A DNA stretch of 54,910 nucleotides. It comes from Gammaproteobacteria bacterium. GTDB lineage: Bacteria > Pseudomonadota > Gammaproteobacteria > Pseudomonadales > Pseudohongiellaceae. The notes beneath the pieces are model-generated. The model searched no databases and was not told where the DNA came from. It saw only the letters and a program-made list of their open reading frames with translations. Positions 8,901 to 17,799 of the stretch are shown piece after piece. A program made the translations under genes and the position numbers. The DNA is taken from the NCBI GenBank assembly GCA_002730035.1, contig PBYU01000105.1, positions 1-54,910 of the forward strand, written 5' to 3'. Positions within the stretch are counted from its first letter, which is position 1; each line of letters starts with the position of its first letter.

Positions 8901-9677
8901 TTATTCATCAGCCCTACGCTTGTCGGAATCCTGCCCTGTATCCTTTATATGGTATTCAATGTTAGTCAGGATGCCGCGTAATATATTCATTTCCATGACA
9001 TCGATTCTTATACGGCTGAACAAACGACGCATGCGCTGCATAAGTTGCCTGGGATTATCCGGGTCATGAAAATCGATCGCGACCAGGACTCGCTGCAGAT
9101 GCTCGTAAAAGTGTTCTACCTGCTCCCCTGTGGCTTTTTCCTGATCCCATAATTCATCTTCTTCAGGATTCACCGTGCCAATATCACGCAGACCGGCTTT
9201 GTGGAGTTCGTAGCAGATAACCATGACCGCCGCTCCCAGGTTTAGTGAGCTATAGACTTCGTCGGTCGGGATTTGCACGTGGAAATGACACAGTTGCAGC
9301 TCCTCGTTATTGAGTCCTGCGTCTTCCCTGCCGAATACCAGGGCGACCCGGTTGTGTGACGCCTCTGCCAGAACTTTGCTCGCGCACTGATCGGGGCTCA
9401 GCATCGGCCAGGGTATGCGGCGAGAGCGGGCGCTGGCTCCGATCACCAGACCACAATCGGCTACCGCCGCCTGCAACGTGTCGACTACCGAGGCTGCTTC
9501 GATGATATCGGTCGCAGAAACGGCGCGACCCACCGCCACACCACTGGGAAATTCCGAGGGCTGTACCAGCGTCAAGTTTCGCAGCCCCATGTTTTTCATG
9601 GCCCGCGCGCTGGCACCGATATTACCGGGGTGCGAGGTATTGACCAGGACTACTTTTACATTACTGAAATCACTCAT
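8901..9677 (-). CDS. trmJ: tRNA (cytidine/uridine-2'-O)-methyltransferase TrmJ
   Basis: A 258-residue SPOUT-class methyltransferase that would methylate the 2'-O of nucleotide 32 in tRNA. Family motifs are VLVNTSHPGNIGASARAMKNMG (the N-terminal TrmH-like motif), ALVFGREDAGLNNEEL in the knot, and IPTDEVYSSLNLGAAVMVICYE, which contributes to SAM binding. The ATG at 9677 fits the family length; the frame is open a further 19 codons. It is divergent from suhB, an order also seen in E. coli, and a TATAAT box lies 38 bp upstream of the start. Confidence 0.93.
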   Translation of the reverse strand: MSDFSNVKVVLVNTSHPGNIGASARAMKNMGLRNLTLVQPSEFPSGVAVGRAVSATDIIEAASVVDTLQAAVADCGLVIGASARSRRIPWPMLSPDQCASKVLAEASHNRVALVFGREDAGLNNEELQLCHFHVQIPTDEVYSSLNLGAAVMVICYELHKAGLRDIGTVNPEEDELWDQEKATGEQVEHFYEHLQRVLVAIDFHDPDNPRQLMQRMRRLFSRIRIDVMEMNILRGILTNIEYHIKDTGQDSDKRRADE

Positions 9678-9714
9678 GGTGGATCGCCGCGCGGAAGGTT
9701 CCGAATTGCGGGGG

Positions 9715-9720
9715 ATTATA
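9715..9720 (-). promoter_or_regulatory. Putative -10 box for trmJ
   Basis: A consensus TATAAT on the minus strand sits about 38 bp upstream of the chosen trmJ ATG, within the region divergent to suhB. A clear -35 partner is not visible. Confidence 0.4.
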
Positions 9721-9890
9721 GCAGTAGCACTCACGCCCGGGGTGGATTGGCTATGCCGTGCGGCACTCTAATTGATGGTTTCGCGGTATTACAGCTGTTT
9801 GCTATCATTGCGCCACTTTTGAGGATGATCCGGGCCCACAGTAATGGTCCGGGCCAGCCCACGCTCTTTTTCTCAGCCAGGATTAACTCG

Positions 9891-10670
9891 ATGCATGCCC
9901 TAGTCAACATCGCATTACGGGCCGCCCGTGATGCCGCAGAAGCCATTGCCCACGCCAGTGACCGATTGGACCGGATCAGAATCATCGACGACAGTCCTGA
10001 ATGTTTTCTGACATCCATGGATCAGGATGCCGACAAGACCATTCTCTATCACCTGGAAAAAGCCTACCCGACTGCTACTATTCACTCTCGCGTGTCCGGC
10101 CTGAAAGAAGGCGATGACTCAAAGCCGAAGTGGCTGGTGGACCCGCTCATCGGCAATCGTAATTTCGCCAGTGGCTATACTCAGTTTGGTGTTTCAATCG
10201 CTTGCCAACTTGACGGTGTCGTCAAACATGCCGTCGTGGTGTGCCCGCTGCTCAGAGAAGAGTTTACTGCCAGCCGCGGTACCGGCGCACAGCTCAACGC
10301 GCGCCGTATCCGCGTCAGTGATATCGAAGAGCCCTGGCAATCCATGTTCGGTTTAAACCATGCTGAACTCCCCCTGGATGACTTCTGCCAGATGCAGCGG
10401 ACTCTGATCGAGGCCGGCGCCGAAATGCGACTATCCGGCTGTAGTTCCCTGGATATAATCCAGGTCGCAGCGGGTCGGCTACAGGGCGGCTGGTGCGCCA
10501 TGCCAAACTCCCTCAGCATGGCGGCAGCCAGATTGTTACTGGTCGAAGCCGGTGGTCTGCTGGGAACCGAAATGGGTAATCCGGACCTTGGCAAGGGTAG
10601 TGAGCTGCTCTTCGGCAACCCCAGGATCTTCAAGCAGCTGCTAAAATTGCGACAGGCAGTGAGCCGCTAA
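9891..10670 (+). CDS. suhB: SuhB-like inositol monophosphatase homologue, active site degenerate
   Basis: A 259-residue member of the inositol monophosphatase family whose N-terminus (MHALVNIALRAARDAAEAI) and length align with E. coli SuhB without gaps up to residue 92. Catalytic residues are largely lost. The metal ligand Glu67 of the usual TEESG is Arg (HSRVSG). DPLDGTTNF has become DPLIGNRNF, so Asp84 is kept and Asp87 is Ile. The C-terminal WD motif (Asp212) aligns to Ser. E. coli SuhB has a second role in rRNA transcription antitermination that does not need phosphatase activity. This copy may keep only that role (inference). It is divergent from trmJ. Confidence 0.85.
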   Translation: MHALVNIALRAARDAAEAIAHASDRLDRIRIIDDSPECFLTSMDQDADKTILYHLEKAYPTATIHSRVSGLKEGDDSKPKWLVDPLIGNRNFASGYTQFGVSIACQLDGVVKHAVVVCPLLREEFTASRGTGAQLNARRIRVSDIEEPWQSMFGLNHAELPLDDFCQMQRTLIEAGAEMRLSGCSSLDIIQVAAGRLQGGWCAMPNSLSMAAARLLLVEAGGLLGTEMGNPDLGKGSELLFGNPRIFKQLLKLRQAVSR

Positions 10671-10675
10671 GCCTG

Positions 10676-10712
10676 GCAACACGGCCTGGTTCGGTCAGGC
10701 TGTTGCAATTTA
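10676..10712 (+). terminator. Possible intrinsic terminator after suhB
   Basis: GCAAC (10676-10680) pairs with GTTGC (10702-10706), and inside it GCCTG pairs with CAGGC around a GTTCGGT loop. It lies a few bases after the suhB stop. The tail AATTTA is only weakly T-rich. Confidence 0.4.
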
Positions 10713-10862
10713 GTGTGACGGGTGAAATTTGTTTGTGGATATACGGTATATTGAAAACTAGCAGCACATAAGCGCGGCTGGCCAGTTGACCCGATTGCAA
10801 CGACCTAGCTGTAAAAGAAGTCACAAACTCAAAGGCTTTGCCCTGCAGGTAGTTCACCCTTC

Positions 10863-12236
10863 ATGTCCCTGAAACATCACGATAGCGCCAACAATCTGGT
10901 CGACGGATCGATACAGAAATCCCTCATTCGCATGACCACGCCGATGATTATCGGCATGTTTATGCTATTCACCTTTCAACTGGTGGATACCTGGTTTATC
11001 AGTTTTCTCGGTACCGAATCCCTTACCGCCATCAGTTTCACCTTTCCGGTTACATTTACCATCATGAGCCTGGCGATCGGCATGGGTATCGGAGCCAGCG
11101 CAGTAGTCGCCAAAGCACTGGGCAGCTCCCAGTTCGATAAGGCCAAGCAGGCGGCGACGGTCATCAATTACATCTCCTTTGCTCTGGCCTGTCTGGTTGT
11201 GGCGGTTTGCTGGTTCTTCATGGAAGAACTCTTCACGCTGATGGGGGCTAGCGAACAGCTGTTGGTGCCGATTCGAAAATACATGATAGTGTGGTTTCCC
11301 GGCAGCATTCTGGTGGTGTGCATCATGTCCAGCAACAGCATTCTCAGGGGCTATGGGGATACCAAGACGCCAAGCATCCTGATGGCTGCCGCCGGTTTGA
11401 TCAACGCCATAATGGATCCGATTCTCATCTTCGGGCTCGGGCCGTTTCCCGAGTTAGGCATTCAGGGGGCAGCCTGGGCGACAGTCTGTGCCTGGATGGC
11501 AGGATTCGGATACCTGTTATACCTGTTGGTTTTCAAGTTGGAGCTGGTCAGCCGCTCCCTGCCAACCCGGGCGACTTTACACATTTCAGGGCTCGATATG
11601 TTACGTATCGGCATCCCAGCGGCCGGAGCGAATATGATGACACCGTTGGCAGCCGGTATTATGACCGCCATCGCGGCCGGTTTCGGTGATACCACGGTGG
11701 CCGCATTCGGTGTGGGTGCCCGGCTCGAATCCATCGCTATACTGATCGTGTTGGCCATGTCTTCTTCCCTGCCGCCACTGATCAGTCAAAACTACGGAGC
11801 GGGTCGATTCGATCGCATCGAAGAAGCCTACCGAATCGCTATCCGCTTTATCCTGGCATGGCAACTCATCGTCTACCTGTTGTTGGCGCTTGGGGCGGGA
11901 ATTATTGCGGCAATCTTCTCAGACGACCCGGAAGTGGTAGCCGCCATTAAACTATTCGTGTGGATAATGCCTCTCGGCTACGGACTGCAAGGCATTATCA
12001 TCCTGACTAATTCCTCACTCAATGCGCTACATCGCCCGCTCAATGCATTGTATTTGAGCATTGCCCGATTCTTCGTGTTTTATGTGCCGTTGGCCTACCT
12101 GGGGAGTCTGTACTTCGGTTTGTACGGCTTCTTCGCAGGTGCCGTGTGCGGTAATTTCCTGATGGCGATGATTTCCTGGCGTACCTTCAGGCGCGCACTG
12201 TCCGGTGAGCAACAACTGATAGAAACAACTGCCTGA
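10863..12236 (+). CDS. MATE family efflux transporter
   Basis: A 457-residue inner-membrane protein with twelve hydrophobic segments in two homologous halves. LIRMTTPMIIGMFMLFTFQLVDTWFIS opens the first half and LDMLRIGIPAAGANMMTPLA the second, as in the multidrug and toxic compound extrusion family. It would export drugs or metabolites in exchange for sodium or protons; the substrate cannot be told. It follows suhB after 190 bp with no gene between, and stands apart from the nitroreductase gene by about 85 bp. Confidence 0.9.
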   Translation: MSLKHHDSANNLVDGSIQKSLIRMTTPMIIGMFMLFTFQLVDTWFISFLGTESLTAISFTFPVTFTIMSLAIGMGIGASAVVAKALGSSQFDKAKQAATVINYISFALACLVVAVCWFFMEELFTLMGASEQLLVPIRKYMIVWFPGSILVVCIMSSNSILRGYGDTKTPSILMAAAGLINAIMDPILIFGLGPFPELGIQGAAWATVCAWMAGFGYLLYLLVFKLELVSRSLPTRATLHISGLDMLRIGIPAAGANMMTPLAAGIMTAIAAGFGDTTVAAFGVGARLESIAILIVLAMSSSLPPLISQNYGAGRFDRIEEAYRIAIRFILAWQLIVYLLLALGAGIIAAIFSDDPEVVAAIKLFVWIMPLGYGLQGIIILTNSSLNALHRPLNALYLSIARFFVFYVPLAYLGSLYFGLYGFFAGAVCGNFLMAMISWRTFRRALSGEQQLIETTA

Positions 12237-12320
12237 TGGTGACACAAGTGGCCATATACTGAGACAGAGGGTCCCTAGTCTTCCTAATATGACCTGGCAG
12301 CTGTTGTGAGATTAACAAAC

Positions 12321-12875
12321 ATGAATGCATTGGATGCCCTGCATAGCCGAATTTCGGTCGCTTTCCTCACCGATCCGGCTCCCGATGAAGCTGCACTGGT
12401 AAATATTTATAAATCGGCATTGCGTGCCGCTGACCATGGCAGGTTACGGCCCTGGCGCTTCCTGGTTGTCAAGGGTCCGGCACGGGAGCGTCTCGGAGAT
12501 TTATTTCTCGAGGCGGCACTGGCCGATGATGCGTCGCTGGTTGCGGAGAAGCAGGACAAGATCAGCCGCAAACCACTCAGGGCACCCATGCTGCTGGTGA
12601 CAGTCTCCAGCATCAAGCAGCACCCAAAGGTGCCTACTATCGAGCAGGAATTCAGCGCCGCCGCCGCTACCCAGAATATGCTGGTCGCTGCTCATGCCCA
12701 GGGTCTCGGTGCTATGTGGCGAACCGGCTCCATGGCCTATCACCCCATGGTAATGAAAGGGCTGGGATTGACGGAGCATGAAAAAATTATAGGCTTCCTC
12801 TATCTGGGAAGCATCGGTGGGCCTACCAAGACGCTGGTGGAGCCGGAACTGGAACAATACTTTAGCGAGTGGTGA
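12321..12875 (+). CDS. YdjA-type nitroreductase family protein
   Basis: A 184-residue FMN-dependent nitroreductase-fold protein of the short YdjA type. DHGRLRPWRFLVVKG is the FMN-binding N-terminal motif. AATQNMLVAAHAQGLGAMWRTG is the dimer/flavin segment, and ILGFLYLG-like IIGFLYLGSIGG is near the end. It probably reduces nitro or quinone compounds with NAD(P)H, or acts as a redox protein of unknown substrate. The ATG at 12321 is preferred over an upstream start on family length. Its stop lies two bases before the start of the zinc-ribbon gene, so the two are co-transcribed. Confidence 0.85.
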   Translation: MNALDALHSRISVAFLTDPAPDEAALVNIYKSALRAADHGRLRPWRFLVVKGPARERLGDLFLEAALADDASLVAEKQDKISRKPLRAPMLLVTVSSIKQHPKVPTIEQEFSAAAATQNMLVAAHAQGLGAMWRTGSMAYHPMVMKGLGLTEHEKIIGFLYLGSIGGPTKTLVEPELEQYFSEW

Positions 12876-12877
12876 GG

Positions 12878-13285
12878 ATGGCTAGTCGCAGCATCGACAT
12901 GCAATGCTGGAAATGTGGCACTGAATTGAAGAATTTATTGCTGCCTTTTTCTCGTTACGAAGAATGCAGTTCCTGCAAGGCCGATCTGCATGCCTGTATT
13001 GCCTGCAAGAGCCACGACCCGGCAGTATCAGATGCCTGCAGAGAAGATCGAGCCGGTTTCGTCCTGGACAAGGACAAGGCAAATTTCTGTGACTATTTTC
13101 GCGCCAATCCGCGCCCTTACCAGAAACAGGACGATACGGTCGCGCGCCAGGCCAGGGCCAGGCTGGCTGAATTGTTCGGGGAGCAGGCTATCGATGATGC
13201 GGAGCAATCGGAATCCAGCACTACACAATCCGAAGCCGATAAGGCGCTGACAGAGCTAAAGCGTTTATTCGGCGACGAGGGCTGA
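12878..13285 (+). CDS. Conserved zinc-ribbon protein, function unknown
   Basis: A 135-residue cytoplasmic protein. Cys pairs CWKCG, CSSC, CIAC and later Cys residues (DACRED, NFCDYF) in the first 75 residues indicate a double zinc ribbon. Homologous short proteins with LPFSR and a CxxC-rich head are widespread in proteobacteria without an assigned role (recalled family knowledge). The C-terminal half is acidic and probably disordered, ending LTELKRLFGDEG. The start at 12878 follows the nitroreductase stop immediately. Confidence 0.75.
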   Translation: MASRSIDMQCWKCGTELKNLLLPFSRYEECSSCKADLHACIACKSHDPAVSDACREDRAGFVLDKDKANFCDYFRANPRPYQKQDDTVARQARARLAELFGEQAIDDAEQSESSTTQSEADKALTELKRLFGDEG

Positions 13286-13674
13286 GGCCCCGCCAGCAGT
13301 AGTCAACGCAGGACGCGCGTCATACAGAATCCCTATGCTGATCGATTCGTAACAGGTATCACGCTTACGGTCATCGATAATGATTCAGTACATATAAAAG
13401 ATGTTATATCGTACCCGGGTCGTTATCGCCTGAGCCCACTTGGATACTCGTTAAGCATCCATCACCCACAGCGCTATATCAATACTGGTCACTACATCGA
13501 CTATATCAGTGTGCAGGCAAAACGACGTGAATCTTTCACTGTTACGTTTCACTATGACTAAGGAGCCTCTGAATTAGGCTGATATCGATACCGGCAGCAG
13601 GCTTGCGTTGCTGCCGGCCACTCCTTAAAGACCTGCTCCCCAATTCCTGTAACGCTGCTATAATCGCTGCGCAT
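13286..13674. other. Intergenic region with one start-less open frame and hairpins
   Basis: No gene is supported here. In frame with the preceding gene and directly after its stop, an open frame of 91 codons runs to a TAA at 13559-13561, but it has no plausible start codon. Hairpins are present: AGCCT/AGGCT (13564-13580) and a 9-bp stem CCGGCAGCA/TGCTGCCGG (13591-13617, 9-nt loop) without a T-run. Confidence 0.45.
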
Positions 13675-14250
13675 ATGCGCATGACAGTATTCTCAACTCC
13701 AATTCTCACTCCCCTGCTGCGGTTGATTTCCATCGTGCTTTTCAAGCTCATCGGATGGAAAGCACGCGGTAAGGAATTGGAGCAGCAGCGGTTTGTATTA
13801 ATTGGGGCGCCACACACCAGCAATTGGGATTTTCCGCTTATGTTAGTGGTCATACTGAAACTCAGACTACAGGTGTTCTGGTTGGGCAAACGCACCTTGT
13901 TTCAATTTCCAGTCGGGTGGCTAATGAAATGGCTGGGTGGAATACCTATCGATCGCAGCTCCTCGCACAACGTCGTGAATGAAATAGTACGTCAGTACCG
14001 TGAAAACGAAGAGCTGATAGTGCTTATCCCTCCCGAGGGTACTCGCAGCAAAGTGGAGCAATGGAAATCCGGATTTTATCACATCGCTAATATAGCTGAG
14101 GTGCCTATCTTGTTAGGCTATGTAGATGCCGCCAACAAAGAAGCTGGAATTGCCGACTTTTTTTCACCCACGGGCGATCTGCAGAAAGACATGCAGCAGA
14201 TCCGTGGATTCTATGCCGACAAGAAAGGATTAAATGTCGAAAATTCCTGA
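13675..14250 (+). CDS. Lysophospholipid acyltransferase family protein
   Basis: A 191-residue membrane-associated acyltransferase of the PlsC-like fold. The catalytic HxxxxD motif is HTSNWD (47-52), after a hydrophobic N-terminus (LLRLISIVLFKLIGW). The later acceptor-binding motif is PPEGTRSK near residue 120. It probably acylates a lysophospholipid or related glycerol lipid using acyl-CoA or acyl-ACP. It is short for PlsC and resembles the compact variants common in marine proteobacteria. The ATG at 13675 is used; the ATG at 13681 is equally possible. It is convergent with the TetR gene. Confidence 0.82.
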   Translation: MRMTVFSTPILTPLLRLISIVLFKLIGWKARGKELEQQRFVLIGAPHTSNWDFPLMLVVILKLRLQVFWLGKRTLFQFPVGWLMKWLGGIPIDRSSSHNVVNEIVRQYRENEELIVLIPPEGTRSKVEQWKSGFYHIANIAEVPILLGYVDAANKEAGIADFFSPTGDLQKDMQQIRGFYADKKGLNVENS

Positions 14251-14384
14251 ATCGATCAGCCGAACTGGCGCAATTCAGGAGCTGAACTCTGCCCGTCTGA
14301 TTGCTCTGCTTCGAGGCAGGTAAGCAAACTGTCCAAAACGAATTGCGCGTATTCCTCCGTAGAGACTTCGCGTAATTTGAATTT

Positions 14385-14915
14385 CTAATGCTTGAGATGC
14401 CACTGCTGCAACTGTGCGACAAGCTGGGATGCTAACAACTCTGGTTTCGCGCACTTGAACTGACCCGCTGCCATTCCAGATTTTATCGTACCGATAACGA
14501 TGCTCTCGAAGCGAAGCTCGGCATCCAGAGCATACTGTTGCTGTTCCCGTGGCAAACCCTTCAGCTCCATAAAACAGAAGTAGTACCAGGGATTCATGAT
14601 TTCCATCATGTAGATTTCACCGAATATGATGGCTCGAAGACAACTGATCGGCTCCAGATTCTCTTCAAGCAGCCCGCCAATCACCTGGTCTATGTACTGA
14701 CGTTGTACTCCCTCGACAACCGACGCAAGATCATTCTTGCTACCGATATAGGCGTATAGACCGCCCATGCTGATGCCGGTTTCCTTGCTTAGATCTCTCA
14801 GGCTCATCGCTTGAAAGCTCCGGGAGTTGGCAAGGTGAAACGTTGCAGTGAAGATTTTTTCCAGGTTGGGAATCGCGACTTTCGGATTTTTGATCTGCAT
14901 CTTGTGCTGATGCAT
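14385..14915 (-). pseudogene. TetR family regulator, probably truncated by an in-frame amber codon
   Basis: A 176-codon frame with an N-terminal TetR-type helix-turn-helix (MSLRDLSKETGISMGGLYAY) and a ligand-binding helical domain. It stops at TAG (14387-14385) right after QQWHLKH. Reading through this codon, the same frame continues 42 codons (KFKLREVSTEEYAQFVLDS and on) to a TGA at 14258-14256. A Trp is expected at the stop position (QQW..K.W motif of the last helix), and TGG to TAG is one base. GGAGG ten bases before the ATG at 14915 supports the start. The loss of the last helix may impair dimerisation. A sequencing error is an alternative. Confidence 0.7.
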
Positions 14916-15221
14916 TTCAAATACACTCCTCCACAGGGGCTCTCCTTCGAGCACCCATTTCTGCGAAATGCTTCTAGACTGGTATCAAAGGGCCATTGTT
15001 CCACTGCTATCCTTGTGTGAAGCTAATCTGGTGGATTTGAATGTGAATGTGAATCTCAATCCGGTCTAGTGTATTACGTATTGCTGTGGCTGTTAAGCAG
15101 AGTGCCACCAGCTCATCGGTTAATGGCACCGAAATCGATTGCGCAGCACTTCCATACCCTGGCTCTTCAGAAGCAGGGTCTGTTCGTACTGATTGCAGGA
15201 ACCTCTAAGGACCACTCTGAT

Positions 15222-15602
15222 TTAGAGCATGGCTTGCAGCGTCGCTTTTGCTTCGTCGCTTGGAACATGAGTTATACCGAGTACGATTTCAGCGAGTGCC
15301 TTGGCCTGGGCAGTGGTCCGATCGCTGGCAATGATGCGAGTCATGATATCTTTGTCTTCGGCGGTGGCCGTATGCCGAATATTCGCAACCGCAGTGGCTA
15401 TCATTTGAAAGCCTCTACCAGCAGACTCATCGCTGCTAGCAGCCTGCAGCGCAGCTTTTTGGTCATCGGATGGAAAATGATTCAGATTCACCAGCACGCC
15501 AGCGATGGCTTTAGTAGCAAAAGCATTGTCAGCCAGCGATATCTGGGAAATCACACCGACCAGAACTATCGCCATTATCTTTCTTGCGGGGCTCATTTTC
15601 AT
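15222..15602 (-). CDS. Small periplasmic hypothetical protein with internal repeat
   Basis: A 126-residue protein with a signal peptide (IMAIVLVGVISQISLADNAFA) and a helical mature part of about 100 residues. Two similar segments occur: NHFPSDDQKAALQAA and, at the end, THVPSDEAKATLQAML, which suggests an internal duplication. GGAGAG before the ATG supports the start. No family is recognised. The gene stands alone, about 100 bp after the TauE-like permease in opposite reading order. The 300-bp stretch up to the TetR gene contains only shadows of open frames. Confidence 0.65.
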   Translation of the reverse strand: MKMSPARKIMAIVLVGVISQISLADNAFATKAIAGVLVNLNHFPSDDQKAALQAASSDESAGRGFQMIATAVANIRHTATAEDKDIMTRIIASDRTTAQAKALAEIVLGITHVPSDEAKATLQAML

Positions 15603-15704
15603 GATGCTCTCCTTCCAGACACTTTCGTCTCTGACCGAGCCAGTGTAACTCAGGAAATTCCTTGAAAATAGTCACAAGAGGCGCTTCGTCGTGTCGAAAA
15701 GAGG

Positions 15705-16412
15705 CTATATCCAATAGGAAACTATGGCGGCCGAGCCCGATACTGCACAGAGAAATAGCGAGCCCCGGCGGAGATTTTGATGTGAAATCAGGTGTAGAGT
15801 CCGCATCGCCACCCAGTAACCAACCAGCGTGGCGGGCAGCAGCGGCAGCGCGAGAAAGAACTGCTCCGCACCGAAACGGTCAATCGTGCTTAACATCACC
15901 AGCGACAACAGGCAGCTGATGACGAAGAATGCTGCCAGATTCGCCCGGATGAAGTCGTTTTCCTGATGTTGTAGGACCAGCGCCATGGGCGGCCCACCGA
16001 TTGAGGAACTGGTACCCATGAATCCTGACAGAAACCCGGCCGAGAGTAAGGCGCCCGGAGTCGGCTTCAGTACCACGTTGGCCAGGGAAAGCAGCACAGC
16101 GGAAATTACCGAGATACCCAGCCACAGCGCCAGTTGTTGCTGATCGATCCAGAGTAATAACAAGCCGCCTGCAACGGTGCCGGGAATACGACCCAGGATT
16201 GCGAATTTCAGGCCCTCGAAGGAAATGGAGTGCCAGTGCTTAACTGCATTGGCCAGTGACAGTGTAAGCGCACACAGTGTTATGGGCGCCGGTACGAACA
16301 GCGGATCTATGAAAAATAGCACCGGCGCGGCGATAATAGCTAAACCGAATCCTATCGAGCTCTGCACGTAGGACCCGATAAAAATCACCAACACGGCAAT
16401 TATAATTTCCAT
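15705..16412 (-). CDS. TauE/SafE family permease
   Basis: A 235-residue protein with about eight hydrophobic segments in the two-repeat pattern of the TauE/SafE (UPF0721) family. The family features GSYVQSSIGFGLAIIAAP near the N-terminus and the second-half echo SGFMGTSSSIGGPPMAL are clear. Characterised members export sulfite, sulfoacetate or related organosulfur anions; the substrate here cannot be told. It is a single gene divergent from frmA, with 260 bp between and no gene in that gap. Confidence 0.88.
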   Translation of the reverse strand: MEIIIAVLVIFIGSYVQSSIGFGLAIIAAPVLFFIDPLFVPAPITLCALTLSLANAVKHWHSISFEGLKFAILGRIPGTVAGGLLLLWIDQQQLALWLGISVISAVLLSLANVVLKPTPGALLSAGFLSGFMGTSSSIGGPPMALVLQHQENDFIRANLAAFFVISCLLSLVMLSTIDRFGAEQFFLALPLLPATLVGYWVAMRTLHLISHQNLRRGSLFLCAVSGSAAIVSYWI

Positions 16413-16675
16413 AAGCTCTGGATTAGTTTGCGCGAAACCTCGCCTTTACTGTGACAGGCTCGGTTATAGTATGAACGCTTCTGTTGGAGTGAAAGCCCAC
16501 CCATGCGGGGCTTCGTTAGCATCGAATCAGCGCGGCATAATACTCGCTTACGCGATTAAGCTCCAGCGCGGCTTTCGGCATTTTACCTCGAGGCACAGTG
16601 TAGTTGCCGCCATGACCGAGGGTCTTTTAGAATAGCGAATTATAGTCCTCAGAACACTACGAAAAGGATCAATCC

Positions 16676-17782
16676 ATGAAATCACGTGCCGCCGTCGCCT
16701 TCGCTGCCGGCAAACCCCTGGAAATTGTTGAAGTCGACCTGGAAGGCCCAAAATCCGGTGAAGTTCTGGTAGAGATCAAGGCTACGGGAATCTGTCATAC
16801 CGATGCGTTTACGCTTTCCGGTGATGACCCCGAAGGCGCGTTTCCAGGCATATTGGGGCATGAGGGGGCCGGCATAGTTCAGGAAGTCGGACCCGACGTA
16901 CGCTCGGTGGCAGTCGGCGATACAGTTATTCCTTTGTATACACCGGAATGCCGTGAATGCGATTTCTGCCTGCATCCCAAGACCAACCTGTGTCAGTCCA
17001 TCCGAGCTACCCAGGGCCAGGGCCTTATGCCAGACGGTAGCAGCCGCTTCTCACTGGATGGAGAACCTATCCTGCATTACATGGGTTGTTCGACCTTTTC
17101 GAACTACACGGTGCTCCCGGAAATTGCCGTCGCCAAGATTCGCGATGATGCACCCCTGGACAAGGTGTGTTACATCGGCTGTGGCGTTACCACGGGCGTC
17201 GGCGCCGTCGCGTTCGATGCCAAAGTGGAACCTGGCAGCACCGTTGCGGTATTCGGCTTGGGAGGAATCGGCCTGAACGTCATTCAGGGTGCTCGCATGA
17301 TCGGGGCGGAACGGATTATCGGGATAGACATCAATCCCTCCAGAGCCGAACTGGGAAAAGCCTTTGGCATGAGCGATTTCATCAATCCCGGCGATGTCGA
17401 TGATGTCACCCAGGCAATCATCGACATGACGCGCGGCGGTGTGGACTATTCATTCGAGTGCATCGGCAACGTCAACACCATGCGCCAGGCATTGGAATGC
17501 TGCCACAAGGGTTGGGGCGAGTCCTATATCATCGGCGTAGCCGGGGCCGGACAGGAAATAGCAACCAGGCCATTCCAACTGGTCACGGGTCGCTCCTGGA
17601 GAGGCACCGCATTCGGCGGTGCCAGGGGCCGCACCGATGTGCCACGTATAGTCGACTGGTATATGAATGGCAAGATTGAGATCGATCCGCTGATAACCCA
17701 CACTATGCCGCTGGAAGACATTAACAATGCCTTCGACCTGATGCATGAGGGAGTCAGTATTCGGTCGGTGGTACTTTACTAG
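16676..17782 (+). CDS. frmA: S-(hydroxymethyl)glutathione dehydrogenase (class III alcohol dehydrogenase)
   Basis: A 368-residue zinc- and NAD-dependent medium-chain dehydrogenase. The catalytic zinc region is [12 protein letters not shown] and GHEGAG. The structural zinc site is [17 protein letters not shown]. The Rossmann motif is [17 protein letters not shown]. It ends VSIRSVVLY as typical class III enzymes do. It would oxidise the glutathione adduct of formaldehyde to S-formylglutathione in the cytoplasm. The usual partner hydrolase FrmB is not next door; instead a glyoxalase I gene follows after 17 bp, making a glutathione-dependent aldehyde detoxification pair. Confidence 0.95.
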   Translation: MKSRAAVAFAAGKPLEIVEVDLEGPKSGEVLVEIKATGICHTDAFTLSGDDPEGAFPGILGHEGAGIVQEVGPDVRSVAVGDTVIPLYTPECRECDFCLHPKTNLCQSIRATQGQGLMPDGSSRFSLDGEPILHYMGCSTFSNYTVLPEIAVAKIRDDAPLDKVCYIGCGVTTGVGAVAFDAKVEPGSTVAVFGLGGIGLNVIQGARMIGAERIIGIDINPSRAELGKAFGMSDFINPGDVDDVTQAIIDMTRGGVDYSFECIGNVNTMRQALECCHKGWGESYIIGVAGAGQEIATRPFQLVTGRSWRGTAFGGARGRTDVPRIVDWYMNGKIEIDPLITHTMPLEDINNAFDLMHEGVSIRSVVLY

Positions 17783-17799
17783 ACACAAGGATAAGCAAC

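Noticed and set aside
8845..9069. Plus-strand frame opposite the end of trmJ and the ExeA-like gene
   Set aside because: It overlaps trmJ on the other strand, has no ribosome-binding site and its translation shows no protein-like pattern.
13591..13617. Intrinsic terminator at the CCGGCAGCA hairpin
   Set aside because: The stem is good but no T-run follows on either strand.
15069..15665. Long plus-strand frame over the small periplasmic protein gene
   Set aside because: It is the antisense of the well-supported minus-strand gene with a clear signal peptide and ribosome-binding site, and its own translation is not protein-like.
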